From NCBI GenBank assembly GCA_028282185.1, contig JANQIJ010000427.1, positions 1 to 10,783 on the forward strand: 10,783 bases of DNA. The letters run 5' to 3'. Made by a program: the position numbers and the translations under genes. Below, piece after piece: positions 1 to 6,222 of this stretch; positions within the stretch are counted from its first letter, which is position 1; each line of letters starts with the position of its first letter. The stretch is from Rhodospirillales bacterium. GTDB lineage: Bacteria; Pseudomonadota; Alphaproteobacteria; Rhodospirillales; Casp-alpha2. The notes under the pieces are model-generated. The model saw nothing but the letters and a program-made list of their open reading frames with translations. It did not search any database and had not been told where the DNA came from.

Positions 1-4
1 GAAA

Positions 5-10
5 TCCTTT
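5..10 (-). promoter_or_regulatory. Possible ribosome binding site of the next gene beyond the left edge
   Basis: The 59 bases after the flgE stop hold no gene and no convincing terminator hairpin. The minus strand reads AAAGGA four bases before the edge, which is where the Shine-Dalgarno of a following flagellar gene would lie. flgK is a common neighbour in this position, but its identity here is not visible. Confidence 0.3.
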
Positions 11-59
11 GGGGTTTACGAGCCCGCCGAGATTGATCCGCAGGTCAGGTTAGCCGCGG

Positions 60-2762
60 TTAGCGGAGCCGGACCAGTTCGTCGAGCATTTCGTCCGCCG
101 TGGTGATGATCTTGGTGGCGGCGGAGAAGGCCCGCTGGACGACGATCATCTTGGTGAATTCCTCACCGATGTCGACCGTCGATTGTTCCAGGGAGGATTG
201 GGTGATGGCGCCGGCGGGGCCGGAGTTGGCTGTCCGCAGCGTCGGGTCGCCCGACGCCTGGGTCGCGTTGAATACGTTGCCGGTCCGCGACCCCAGTTCG
301 TTGACGTTGACGAAGGTGGCGATCGGCAGTTTGAACACCGGGCGGGTTTCGCCGTTGTCGAACAGCGCCGTCATCAGGCCGTCGTCGCCCACCGTGACCC
401 CGGCGAAGGTGCCGAACTGCGAGCCGTCCTGCTGGATGAAGACCGGCGTGAATTCGGAGCCGAACTGGGTCAGGCCGTCGGCGACCCCGATTGTGCCGAA
501 GTCAAGCGTTACTCGAGGTGCGTTCGCGGGGTCGCTGTCAAAATTGCCCGCGCCGTTGGAAAAGTTATTGATTTCCAAGTTATTGACGTTGATCGCCGAG
601 GGCAGGCCGTCACTGTCGAAGATGATCGCATTCGTCTTGTTGATGGCTGTTGCCGACGCGGGATCGGCAACGAAGGTGGCTGTTCCATCCGGTTCCACTG
701 GTAGGCCCGTGAAGTTCAAGGAGAAGCCGACAGTATACGATCCGGATGCCAATGCAGATAGCTCCAACGTATTGTTCGTCAACGACCCGATATTCGTCGC
801 GCCATCCTTTGTGGTTGTAACCCTTGCAGTCGTTGCGCCGATGGCGAACTGGCTGTCCTGGTTTTCGATGGCAGCTTCAAGGTCCGACAGCATGCCGGCG
901 ATCGTACCGGCGGCGGTGGAAATCGTCGTGTCGCCACCGTTGGAATCTGCCGTTTCTCCCGATTGGAATGTATAGTTTGTTCCGTTGATGGTGATGACGT
1001 CGCCATTCGCGGGTACGCCGGTGAACCTTAGTTTGGTGATCTCGCTAGTGGTGCCTTGACGCTTGGTGACCGTGAAATTGGTTTCTTGGCGCGTGGCCGT
1101 CGTGCCATCGGTCTGCAACAGACCGCGAGGATCAATTGTAATCCCTGTGCCGGTTGCGCCAGCCTGCGTCAATCCGCCCGTGCCGTCTTCGCGAAACAGA
1201 AGGGTTGTCGCTGAAGCGGGCGAGCGGATCACCCGGTTGTTGGTCGTGTCGAAGTTGGGGTCGACTGCCAGGATGCGGGTTAGAAGCGAGTTCACGTCCT
1301 GGGCGACAGTGGTGTTCGATGACACGTCAACCCTTACGGTGGGCGTGGAACTGGTGTTGATCGTCTCACCGGCCCCGCCGTTAAACAGCGTAACCGTCAT
1401 CGTCCCGTCCGCATTGCCTGTGGGCCTCGCGACGAATGTCCCGGTATCCGCCGGCAAGAATTCAATCCATGCGCCGGACGTCGTATCGACAGCTTCTATG
1501 CGGACGGTAGCAACGTTGTTGCCTGCGTTTTCGGAGTTCGTGATTGTCACGAGGTCGCCGGCCGCCAGACCTGTGAACGTTCCGGGATCGCCCGTGATCC
1601 GGTTGTTCGTACTCGCATTGGGGACTTCGACCACGAAGTCGTTGCCGGCCGGCGTCCGGGTTAGGACTGCCGTGGCATCCGCTGCGTCGGCGGTTAGGGA
1701 GCCGGTCGCGAAGGTCAGGGTCGTTGCGTTTGCGGTAACGATTGTCAGGGTTTGGTTGTTTGCACCGGTGTTCGCGCCCGTGATCACGATTTGGTCGCCG
1801 TCATTTAGCCCGGCGAAGGCGCCGGCAGGACCGGTAATGGAATCCGCGCCCGCACCACCATCAACGAATGCGATCGCACCGCCGACAGCCGCTTGATAAT
1901 CGCCAAACGATGCGGTGGTCGTGCCAAAGGTGTTGCGGTCGAATTCGTAAGTGATGTTGTCGATAACGACCGTGGAACCGTCCGCCGGGCGGGCGGTGAA
2001 TTCCAGCTGGCCGACGGAGACAGAGGTGTTGCCGTTGCTGTCGAGAATCCGCAGGTCCGTCGTGCCCTGCGGCGGATCGACGTTGATGTCCCATTGGTTG
2101 TCGCGGTTCGACCGGGAGTATTCCAAGGAAATGTTGTTGGCGTTGCCCAGCGTGTCGAAGAACTGCACATCCGTGCGGTGGGTCTGGCCGGTGGTCGCGT
2201 TGGCCGGGAAATTGGCGCCGATCGCAATGTTCGTGGTCGAGGACGCGGTGCCGCCGACCCGCGACAGGTTGATCGTCGTCAGGAAGTCCGTCGAAATGAC
2301 GTTGACGTTGGGGACCAGGATGTCCGGGTTGTTGGGGATGATCTCGCCCTGCGGGTTGACCGGAAAGCCCTGCAGGAAGAAACCCGCGGTGTTGCGCAGG
2401 AAGCCTTCGTTGTCCTGGAAGAACTGACCTGCCCGGGTGAACAGGAATTCGTTGGAAATCGTCGGCCGGGAGGCCTCGTTGACGACGAAGAAGCCGGAGC
2501 CGGAAATGCCCAGGTCGGTCTGCGAAGTCGAGGACTGCAACAGGCCCTGGATACCGGCGTCTGTTCTCGGCCGCGACTGCACGCCACCGGCGGAGAAGAA
2601 CGTCGACGAGGTCTGCCGGGTGACCAGGGTCTGGAAGTTGACCTGGGTGCCCTTGTAACCCACGGTGTTGACGTTGGTGATGTTGTCGGCGATGGCGCCC
2701 ATGGCGCTGGACTGCGCGGTAAGGCCGGAGACGCCCGAGCTAAGTGCACCAAAAAGACCCAT
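60..2762 (-). CDS. flgE: Flagellar hook protein FlgE, large form (900 aa)
   Basis: Structural subunit of the extracellular flagellar hook, exported through the flagellar type III apparatus and polymerised under the FlgD cap. The first 95 residues carry the rod/hook N-terminal signature (LSSGVSGLTAQSSAM at 7-21, DNITNVNTVGYKG at 26-38, ISGSGFFVV at 86-94). The C terminus has the matching helical signature (EEFTKMIVVQRAFSAATKII at 867-886). Together these form the coiled D0/D1 core. At 900 residues it is far longer than the roughly 400-residue enteric FlgE. The extra length lies at about 180-820, rich in T, N, G, A and D, with internally related modules, as expected for surface-exposed hook domains. 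No Cys is visible. A strong Shine-Dalgarno lies at 2769-2776, so the ATG at 2762 is secure. It is the third gene after fliK and flgD, 113 bp beyond flgD. FlgF or FlgG are excluded by length and by the flgD neighbour. Confidence 0.95.
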   Translation of the reverse strand: MGLFGALSSGVSGLTAQSSAMGAIADNITNVNTVGYKGTQVNFQTLVTRQTSSTFFSAGGVQSRPRTDAGIQGLLQSSTSQTDLGISGSGFFVVNEASRPTISNEFLFTRAGQFFQDNEGFLRNTAGFFLQGFPVNPQGEIIPNNPDILVPNVNVISTDFLTTINLSRVGGTASSTTNIAIGANFPANATTGQTHRTDVQFFDTLGNANNISLEYSRSNRDNQWDINVDPPQGTTDLRILDSNGNTSVSVGQLEFTARPADGSTVVIDNITYEFDRNTFGTTTASFGDYQAAVGGAIAFVDGGAGADSITGPAGAFAGLNDGDQIVITGANTGANNQTLTIVTANATTLTFATGSLTADAADATAVLTRTPAGNDFVVEVPNASTNNRITGDPGTFTGLAAGDLVTITNSENAGNNVATVRIEAVDTTSGAWIEFLPADTGTFVARPTGNADGTMTVTLFNGGAGETINTSSTPTVRVDVSSNTTVAQDVNSLLTRILAVDPNFDTTNNRVIRSPASATTLLFREDGTGGLTQAGATGTGITIDPRGLLQTDGTTATRQETNFTVTKRQGTTSEITKLRFTGVPANGDVITINGTNYTFQSGETADSNGGDTTISTAAGTIAGMLSDLEAAIENQDSQFAIGATTARVTTTKDGATNIGSLTNNTLELSALASGSYTVGFSLNFTGLPVEPDGTATFVADPASATAINKTNAIIFDSDGLPSAINVNNLEINNFSNGAGNFDSDPANAPRVTLDFGTIGVADGLTQFGSEFTPVFIQQDGSQFGTFAGVTVGDDGLMTALFDNGETRPVFKLPIATFVNVNELGSRTGNVFNATQASGDPTLRTANSGPAGAITQSSLEQSTVDIGEEFTKMIVVQRAFSAATKIITTADEMLDELVRLR
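966..1034 (-). repeat. flgE internal repeat B, copy 2 (residues 577-599)
   Basis: This is the partner of the repeat at residues 252-274. It starts KLRFTGVPANGDVITI and ends NYTF. It is followed directly by an acidic/Gly stretch and a helix-like segment (TIAGMLSDLEAAIENQ at 620-635). In copy 1 the comparable helix-like segment comes only after the inserted pair of modules. Confidence 0.5.
1332..1940 (-). other. Candidate inserted segment with two related modules inside flgE
   Basis: This covers FlgE residues about 275-477. It contains two related stretches: residues 308-351 (beginning SITGPAGAFAGLNDGDQIVI) and 388-435 (beginning RITGDPGTFTGLAAGDLVTI). They share the pattern ITG-x2-G-x-F-x-GL-x2-GD-x3-IT followed by a similar beta-rich tail. 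The segment follows a short motif ending TYEF (residues 252-274) that recurs at 577-599. The sequence after it (VSSNTTVAQDVNSLLTRILA at 480-499) resembles what follows the second copy. This arrangement suggests that the repeated pair was inserted into an older module. The similarities are read by eye; the insertion is inference. Confidence 0.5.
1941..2009 (-). repeat. flgE internal repeat B, copy 1 (residues 252-274)
   Basis: The encoded 23-residue stretch starts QLEFTARPADGSTVVI and ends TYEF. Aligned without gaps to residues 577-599 it matches at 9 of 23 positions (L, F, T, P, A, G, I, Y, F). The pattern LxFTxxPAxG-x4-I-x4-YxF looks like the opening of a small beta-rich domain used repeatedly in long hook proteins. 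Confidence 0.5.
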
Positions 2763-2875
2763 TTTACTCTCTCCTTAACAGATGCCGGTCGACGTCCTGT
2801 GTCATGCCGGCGTTCGTCAAACCCTTTGTCGTTGCCTGTTTCATGGCCCCCGGGGGAGCCCGAGAATTCCTTCGC
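2763..2875 (-). other. flgD-flgE spacer with GC-rich hairpin
   Basis: This 113-base gap separates two genes of the same operon. Bases 2845-2860 can fold into a GC-rich hairpin (minus strand GGCTCC, loop CCCG, GGGGCC, with one G-U pair). It lacks a following U-run, so it does not look like an intrinsic terminator and may instead be an mRNA processing or stabilising structure. A 26-codon open frame (2844-2764) stops one base before the flgE ATG but has no Shine-Dalgarno of its own. I saw no convincing -24/-12 promoter here, so flgE is probably transcribed with flgD. Confidence 0.4.
2769..2776 (-). promoter_or_regulatory. Ribosome binding site of flgE
   Basis: On the minus strand the sequence reads AAGGAGAG, six bases before the ATG at 2762. 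It is the strongest Shine-Dalgarno match seen in the window, in line with the very high amount of hook protein a cell must make. Confidence 0.8.
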
Positions 2876-3571
2876 TTATTCGGTCGTTGTCGTTTCCGGC
2901 TCGGCCTTGATTTCCTCGACCGACAGGACGCTGTCCTGATTTGCCCGAAGCGGGCCCATGAACAGCGTCGTTTCGCCGTTGACCACGCCCGCGCCGGTAA
3001 CCCGGCCGAAGGTCGTGTGGAAGACTTCCAACAGGTTCTGGTTGCGGTCGAAGGCCGAAACCTGAACCTGATAAAGGCCATCGGAAACGGTCTGGCCGTT
3101 ATTGGCGACGCCGTCCCATTCGAAGGCATGGACACCCAGGTCGGTTTCGCCGTCCAGGGTAAGCACCTGTGCCCCCGAGGAATCGGTGATCGTGATCTTG
3201 GACGACACGGTGCCCGACGGGATGTTGTAGGTGAACTTGGCCTCGCCGTTCTCGACCACCAGGCCCTGGCCCTCGACCTCGACCCGGGTGTCGATGAAGT
3301 CGACCAGGGACGAAAGTTGGTTGGTTTCCTGCAGGTTCAGCATTTTTTCCAGGTTGGAGTTTTGGAAAATCTGCTGTTCAACGCTGGCGAACTGGACCAA
3401 CTGGCTGGTGAACTCGGTGGCGTCCATCGGGTCCAGGGGATCCTGATGCTGCAACTGGGTGGTCAGCAGGGTCAGGAAACGGTTCAGATCCTCTTCCAGC
3501 GTCTGTGCGCTTTGCGCCGACTGGCTGTTCGGGTCGTTGTTTACCGTGGATGAGATGCCGTTGAGGATCAT
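2876..3571 (-). CDS. flgD: Flagellar hook assembly scaffold/capping protein FlgD (231 aa)
   Basis: FlgD forms the temporary cap at the tip of the growing hook and guides FlgE polymerisation; it is later replaced by hook-filament junction proteins. The hallmark N-terminal region is clear: FLTLLTTQLQHQDPLDPMD at 32-50, then EFTSQLVQFASVEQQ at 53-67. The C-terminal half is beta-rich and fits the usual FlgD Tudor/fibronectin-like pair, including an FEWDG motif at 150-154 and SDGLY at 163-167. Length is normal for the family. It ends in an acidic, Thr-rich tail (AEPETTTTE). The ATG at 3571 is preceded by a purine-rich stretch (minus strand AGGAAACGGGAAAA). It lies 39 bp after fliK and 113 bp before flgE, so the three genes very probably form one operon. 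Confidence 0.96.
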   Translation of the reverse strand: MILNGISSTVNNDPNSQSAQSAQTLEEDLNRFLTLLTTQLQHQDPLDPMDATEFTSQLVQFASVEQQIFQNSNLEKMLNLQETNQLSSLVDFIDTRVEVEGQGLVVENGEAKFTYNIPSGTVSSKITITDSSGAQVLTLDGETDLGVHAFEWDGVANNGQTVSDGLYQVQVSAFDRNQNLLEVFHTTFGRVTGAGVVNGETTLFMGPLRANQDSVLSVEEIKAEPETTTTE

Positions 3572-3610
3572 TTTTCCCGTTTCCTATCACGCGTTGCGAG
3601 GCCGCAGCGC

Positions 3611-5431
3611 CTAGGCCCTCACATCGACCCTGCCGTTATGCAGCAGGCCCATTTCGTGGGCCGCCATGGCCTGATCCATGAGTTCCTCGGCCAGGGCGTC
3701 GTCCTCGACCGCCTCTTCATCGGCGGTTCCGCCATCGGCGACGGACTTCTCTTTCTCGCCCTCTTCTTGGCCCTTCAGGTTGTAGTTCAGATCGCCCGCT
3801 TCCATGTCCAGGCCGGCATCGGAAAGGGCCTTGGCCAGCTGGGCCGAATCCCGGCGCAGCATGTCCAGAGTGTCCGGCTTGTCGGCGGTGACCACGGCCA
3901 CGGTGCGCCCATCGGCGGCAACCTCAAGGCGGATCTCGACGCGGCCCAGGTCGGCCGGGTGCAGGCGGATGTTGATCCGGTCGGCGCCGGCCTTGATGGC
4001 CTTGTTGATCTGCACGCTGACCTGATCGATGACCTTGTTCTTGGTGGCCTGATGGGCCTGTTGCTGCTGTTGGGTCTTCTGGGCCTGATCCGACTGCTGG
4101 GTCTGTTGGGTCTGGCCGGAGCTGCCATTGGCCTGGGTGTTGGTGCCCTCGGCCCCACCGCCGGCGCTATGGCTCGCCGCATTGTTGATGCCGGATCCGG
4201 CCTGCACCGGACCCTTGGCGTCGGCGGCCAATTGCGCCGCGGCCTGGGCCTGGGTCGCCTGGGCGGCCTGCCCCTGACCCTGACCTTGCGCGCCCTGCGC
4301 CTGGCTCGGGTTAAGGTGGTTCTGCGCCATGGCGGCCTGAACCATCGGGTTCTGGACCTGCCCTTGCTGCGCCGTCTGGCTCTGCTGACCCGACTGGCCG
4401 GCCGCGTCCTGACCGGCCTGGACCGCCGCCGCCGTCAAGGCCGCCATCGGTCGCGTGTTCAACGCCGCCGCGTCGTCCTTGACGGTGACGTTGACCATCA
4501 TCTTGGCATTGCCGCCGGCGGCCTTGGCGATTTCACCGGCCTGGGCCTGCAGCAGCGTTTCGGCCTGCCTGGCGCCGTCCCCGTTGGCTTGTCCGTTGGT
4601 GTGCATGTTGGCCATGGCGCGGATCGCCTGGGCCTGCTGGTTGGCCTGGGCCAGGTTGTGATTGCCGTCGCGCAGGGCCTGGCCGTTCTGCTGGCCGGCC
4701 TGGTTGATCTGATCGCCCATCGACTTGGCGACCTCGGCGACCTTGGCGCCCGGATCGGTGCCCATGGTCTGGGCAACGATGGTGTTGAGCAAGGTATCCA
4801 CCTGGCCGGCGGTCACGTTGGCCTGGACCACGTTGGCAGCGGCGTCCTGACCCTGGCCCTGCTGGCCCGCCGTGTCGTTGTTGCCGGCGTTGTCGCCGGC
4901 CTGCGCCGCGTCGGTGCCCGTCTGGCCGTCGGCACCGTTGTTGCCGTCGCCATGATCGGAATTGCCGTCGCGGTTGACCGCGTCCTGGCGGCCGTTGTCC
5001 TGATCACCGCGGTCGTTGCTGGCACCCTCGGCGCGGCGGTCGTCCTGGGTCGCGCCCTGGTTGTCGCGCCGGTCGTCGGAGTAATCGCGGCCGGCGTCGT
5101 CGCGCTGGCTGACGTTGTGATCATCGGCGTTGTCCGAAGACCGGTCGCGGGCCGCGTAGCGGTCGTCCGACGGATCGCGGTTGGTGTCGCGCGCGGCGAC
5201 GTCGTCGCGGTAATCGTTGGCGCCCGTATCCGACGGGCGTTCGATGCGGGCGATGTCCCGCGTCTGGACCGCATGGGTCTTGGCGGGATCGAGGATCTTC
5301 GCCTGCATATCCATGACCAGATCCTGGAAGCTCGTAAACAGCTGGGCATGGGTCGCGAAGCGCCCCGCCTGCTGTTGCGCTTGTAGGGCCTGTTTAATGC
5401 CCGAGCTTGAAGCCGTTACGTGATCCAACAT
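3611..5431 (-). CDS. fliK: Flagellar hook-length control protein FliK (606 aa)
   Basis: FliK is the secreted molecular ruler that measures the hook and switches the flagellar export gate from hook to filament substrates. The diagnostic C-terminal Flg_hook-type domain lies at about 465-555, with the core motif LHPADLGRVEIRLEV at 490-504 followed by an alternating helix/strand pattern. The rest is low complexity: residues 70-170 are rich in D, R and N, and 185-465 are rich in A, Q and G, ending in a Q-rich stretch (440-465). The tail after 555 is acidic. This fits the family, whose N-terminal ruler part is disordered and poorly conserved; 606 residues is longer than the roughly 400-residue enteric protein. 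No Cys is present. The ATG at 5431 has a good Shine-Dalgarno. It is the first gene of the fliK-flgD-flgE group and sits under a probable sigma-54 promoter. Confidence 0.93.
   Translation of the reverse strand: MLDHVTASSSGIKQALQAQQQAGRFATHAQLFTSFQDLVMDMQAKILDPAKTHAVQTRDIARIERPSDTGANDYRDDVAARDTNRDPSDDRYAARDRSSDNADDHNVSQRDDAGRDYSDDRRDNQGATQDDRRAEGASNDRGDQDNGRQDAVNRDGNSDHGDGNNGADGQTGTDAAQAGDNAGNNDTAGQQGQGQDAAANVVQANVTAGQVDTLLNTIVAQTMGTDPGAKVAEVAKSMGDQINQAGQQNGQALRDGNHNLAQANQQAQAIRAMANMHTNGQANGDGARQAETLLQAQAGEIAKAAGGNAKMMVNVTVKDDAAALNTRPMAALTAAAVQAGQDAAGQSGQQSQTAQQGQVQNPMVQAAMAQNHLNPSQAQGAQGQGQGQAAQATQAQAAAQLAADAKGPVQAGSGINNAASHSAGGGAEGTNTQANGSSGQTQQTQQSDQAQKTQQQQQAHQATKNKVIDQVSVQINKAIKAGADRINIRLHPADLGRVEIRLEVAADGRTVAVVTADKPDTLDMLRRDSAQLAKALSDAGLDMEAGDLNYNLKGQEEGEKEKSVADGGTADEEAVEDDALAEELMDQAMAAHEMGLLHNGRVDVRA
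4937..5224 (-). other. Asp/Arg/Asn-rich low-complexity tract in fliK
   Basis: This encodes FliK residues 70-165, where D, R, N and G dominate and DR, RD, DD and RDD pairs recur (for example YRDDVAARDTNRD at 74-86 and RDYSDDRRDNQG at 115-126). The mixed-charge composition predicts an extended, disordered chain. It differs sharply from the Q/A-rich part that follows, and probably belongs to the ruler segment. Confidence 0.75.
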
Positions 5432-5436
5432 GTTCG

Positions 5437-5442
5437 TTCCTT
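5437..5442 (-). promoter_or_regulatory. Ribosome binding site of fliK
   Basis: The minus strand reads AAGGAA, five bases before the ATG at 5431. This supports the chosen start, since the next in-frame Met is well inside the protein (residue 40). Confidence 0.7.
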
Positions 5443-5515
5443 ACGCTTCGTCGCCAATCCGGCGGGTTGTCTCGATCCAAGTTTGATGCGGGCGTTCTGC
5501 TCCGCGAAAACCATC

Positions 5516-5531
5516 AGCAAGCATCGCGCCA
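5516..5531 (-). promoter_or_regulatory. Sigma-54 (RpoN) -24/-12 promoter for fliK-flgD-flgE
   Basis: The minus strand reads TGGCGCGATGCTTGCT. Compared with the sigma-54 consensus TGGCACG-N4-TTGCW it has the invariant GG and GC exactly ten bases apart and a single mismatch (A to G at the fifth base). Counting 12 bases from the -12 C puts the start of transcription near 5505, giving a leader of about 74 bases before the fliK ATG. Hook genes of alphaproteobacteria such as Caulobacter are known to use sigma-54 with an enhancer-binding activator (FlbD). The match is seen in the sequence; its use is inferred. Confidence 0.75.
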
Positions 5532-5594
5532 GGAACAAATTTGTTTGATTTCAGTTCTTTAAGGCCTCTGGAGTCGCGTGATCACCGGCCGGCT

Positions 5595-5629
5595 CGGCAA
5601 TTTTTGACCGGTTGGGGCGGCAAAATTTG
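5595..5629. promoter_or_regulatory. Tandem upstream elements, candidate activator (FlbD-like) sites
   Basis: Two 12-base elements, CGGCAATTTTTG (5595-5606) and CGGCAAAATTTG (5618-5629), agree at 10 of 12 positions and start 23 bp apart, about two helical turns. Each is close to an inverted repeat: the second contains the perfect palindrome GCAAA-A-TTTGC at 5620-5630, and the first continues to TGACCG, nearly mirroring CGGCAA. They centre about 95 and 118 bases upstream of the predicted sigma-54 start. That is the usual position for an NtrC-family enhancer-binding protein. Assigning them to FlbD is inference. Confidence 0.5.
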
Positions 5630-5668
5630 CAAACGCGGAGCGGTCTTCGGCAAACGGTTGGGGAACTT

Positions 5669-5687
5669 GGGGCGATGTTTCAGCCCC
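5669..5687 (-). terminator. Weak hairpin at the end of the sugar operon
   Basis: On the minus strand GGGGC, a nine-base loop (TGAAACATC) and GCCCC form a five-pair GC stem that includes the TGA stop of the acetyltransferase gene. It is followed by AAGTTCCCC, not a U-run, so at best it is a weak or Rho-assisted stop. Confidence 0.2.
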
Positions 5688-6222
5688 GGAAATCGAGGGC
5701 CAGGCATTCGGCATAGACGGCATCCATGGCACGGCCGTCCACGGGCGTGGGGCCGGGCGCGCGATGGGTTTCGGTCATCCCGGCCTTGGCCATGATCCGG
5801 CGCATGCCGTGGTTTTCTTCGAGCGTCCCGGCGGTGACCCGTTTTAACCCCAATTCTTGAAAAAGATGCGCCATCACCCGAATCCAGGCCTCGGCGCCGA
5901 GCCCCAGGCCCCAGGCGTCCCGTTCACCGATCAGGATGCGGATATCGCCCGTTCCGGCGGCGGGATCGACCTCGGTCGAAATGTTGCCGATATGGCCCAG
6001 CCCCTGCGTCGTCTCGATGATCGCCCAAAGGCCGTTGGGACCGTCGGCAAAGGTCGCGACGAAATCGCGGCAGCTTTCCAGGGTGTGGGTTTGGTGGCGT
6101 TGTTCCGAATAGCGCACGACCTCGGGGTCGTTGAGCCAGGCAACGTAGCGCGGCGTCAGATGCGCTTCGGCGAAGGGCTCCAGGCGCAGGCGGGGTGTTT
6201 CGAGGATCGGCGCGACGGTCAT
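5680..6222 (-). CDS. GNAT family N-acetyltransferase (RimJ/RimL or PseH-like)
   Basis: Predicted cytoplasmic enzyme that transfers an acetyl (or other acyl) group from an acyl-CoA to an amine. The 180-residue protein has the typical GNAT layout. A start LETPRLRLEPF at 7-17 precedes YVAWLNDPEVVRYSE at 26-40, a segment common in RimJ/RimL and flagellar-sugar acetyltransferases. The acyl-CoA pyrophosphate loop is around WGLGLGAEAW at 104-113, and the late motif ENHGMRRIMAKAGM is at 136-149. The ATG overlaps the stop of the preceding gene (ATGA), so the two are translationally coupled. As last gene of a sugar operon with an aminotransferase, its likely substrate is an amino-sugar nucleotide, as for PseH in pseudaminic acid synthesis. 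A ribosomal-protein or antibiotic substrate is less likely here but cannot be ruled out from sequence. Confidence 0.85.
   Translation of the reverse strand: MTVAPILETPRLRLEPFAEAHLTPRYVAWLNDPEVVRYSEQRHQTHTLESCRDFVATFADGPNGLWAIIETTQGLGHIGNISTEVDPAAGTGDIRILIGERDAWGLGLGAEAWIRVMAHLFQELGLKRVTAGTLEENHGMRRIMAKAGMTETHRAPGPTPVDGRAMDAVYAECLALDFRG

Larger units (their letters stand above)
5432..5679 (-). promoter_or_regulatory. Regulatory spacer between the sugar operon and the hook operon
   Basis: This 248-bp stretch has no gene I can support on either strand. It contains the fliK leader and Shine-Dalgarno, the sigma-54 promoter and the paired upstream elements. It is locally more AT-rich than its neighbours, especially between about 5535 and 5635. 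No clear intrinsic terminator for the upstream GNAT gene was found in it. Confidence 0.7.

Noticed and set aside
1..59. A terminator after flgE
   Set aside because: Only a four-pair stem (CCGC/GCGG) without a U-run is visible, and a Shine-Dalgarno-like sequence at the edge suggests that the operon continues.
1893..2939. A 348-codon plus-strand frame across the flgE N-terminal region and the flgD-flgE spacer
   Set aside because: It lies opposite the conserved FlgE start and has no recognisable domain or ribosome site; it is an antisense by-product.
3638..5386. A 582-codon open frame on the plus strand opposite fliK
   Set aside because: It mirrors the low-complexity fliK sequence, giving long runs of L, G, V and R that could be mistaken for membrane segments. 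The FliK C-terminal domain on the other strand is unmistakable.
5584..5612. A second minus-strand -24/-12 match (GGTCAAAAATTGC)
   Set aside because: The spacing between GG and GC is 9 bases, one short of the strict requirement, and the element at 5516-5531 fits much better.
5604..5630. A sigma-54-like promoter reading rightward (GGGGCGGCAAAATTTGC)
   Set aside because: The GG and GC are 11 bases apart instead of 10, and it would point into the antisense of the sugar operon with no plus-strand gene to serve. The sequence is better explained as an activator site.
5541..5795. A possible 84-residue plus-strand gene in the fliK upstream spacer
   Set aside because: It uses a non-ATG start, overlaps the acetyltransferase gene on the other strand, contains the regulatory repeats and resembles no family I know.
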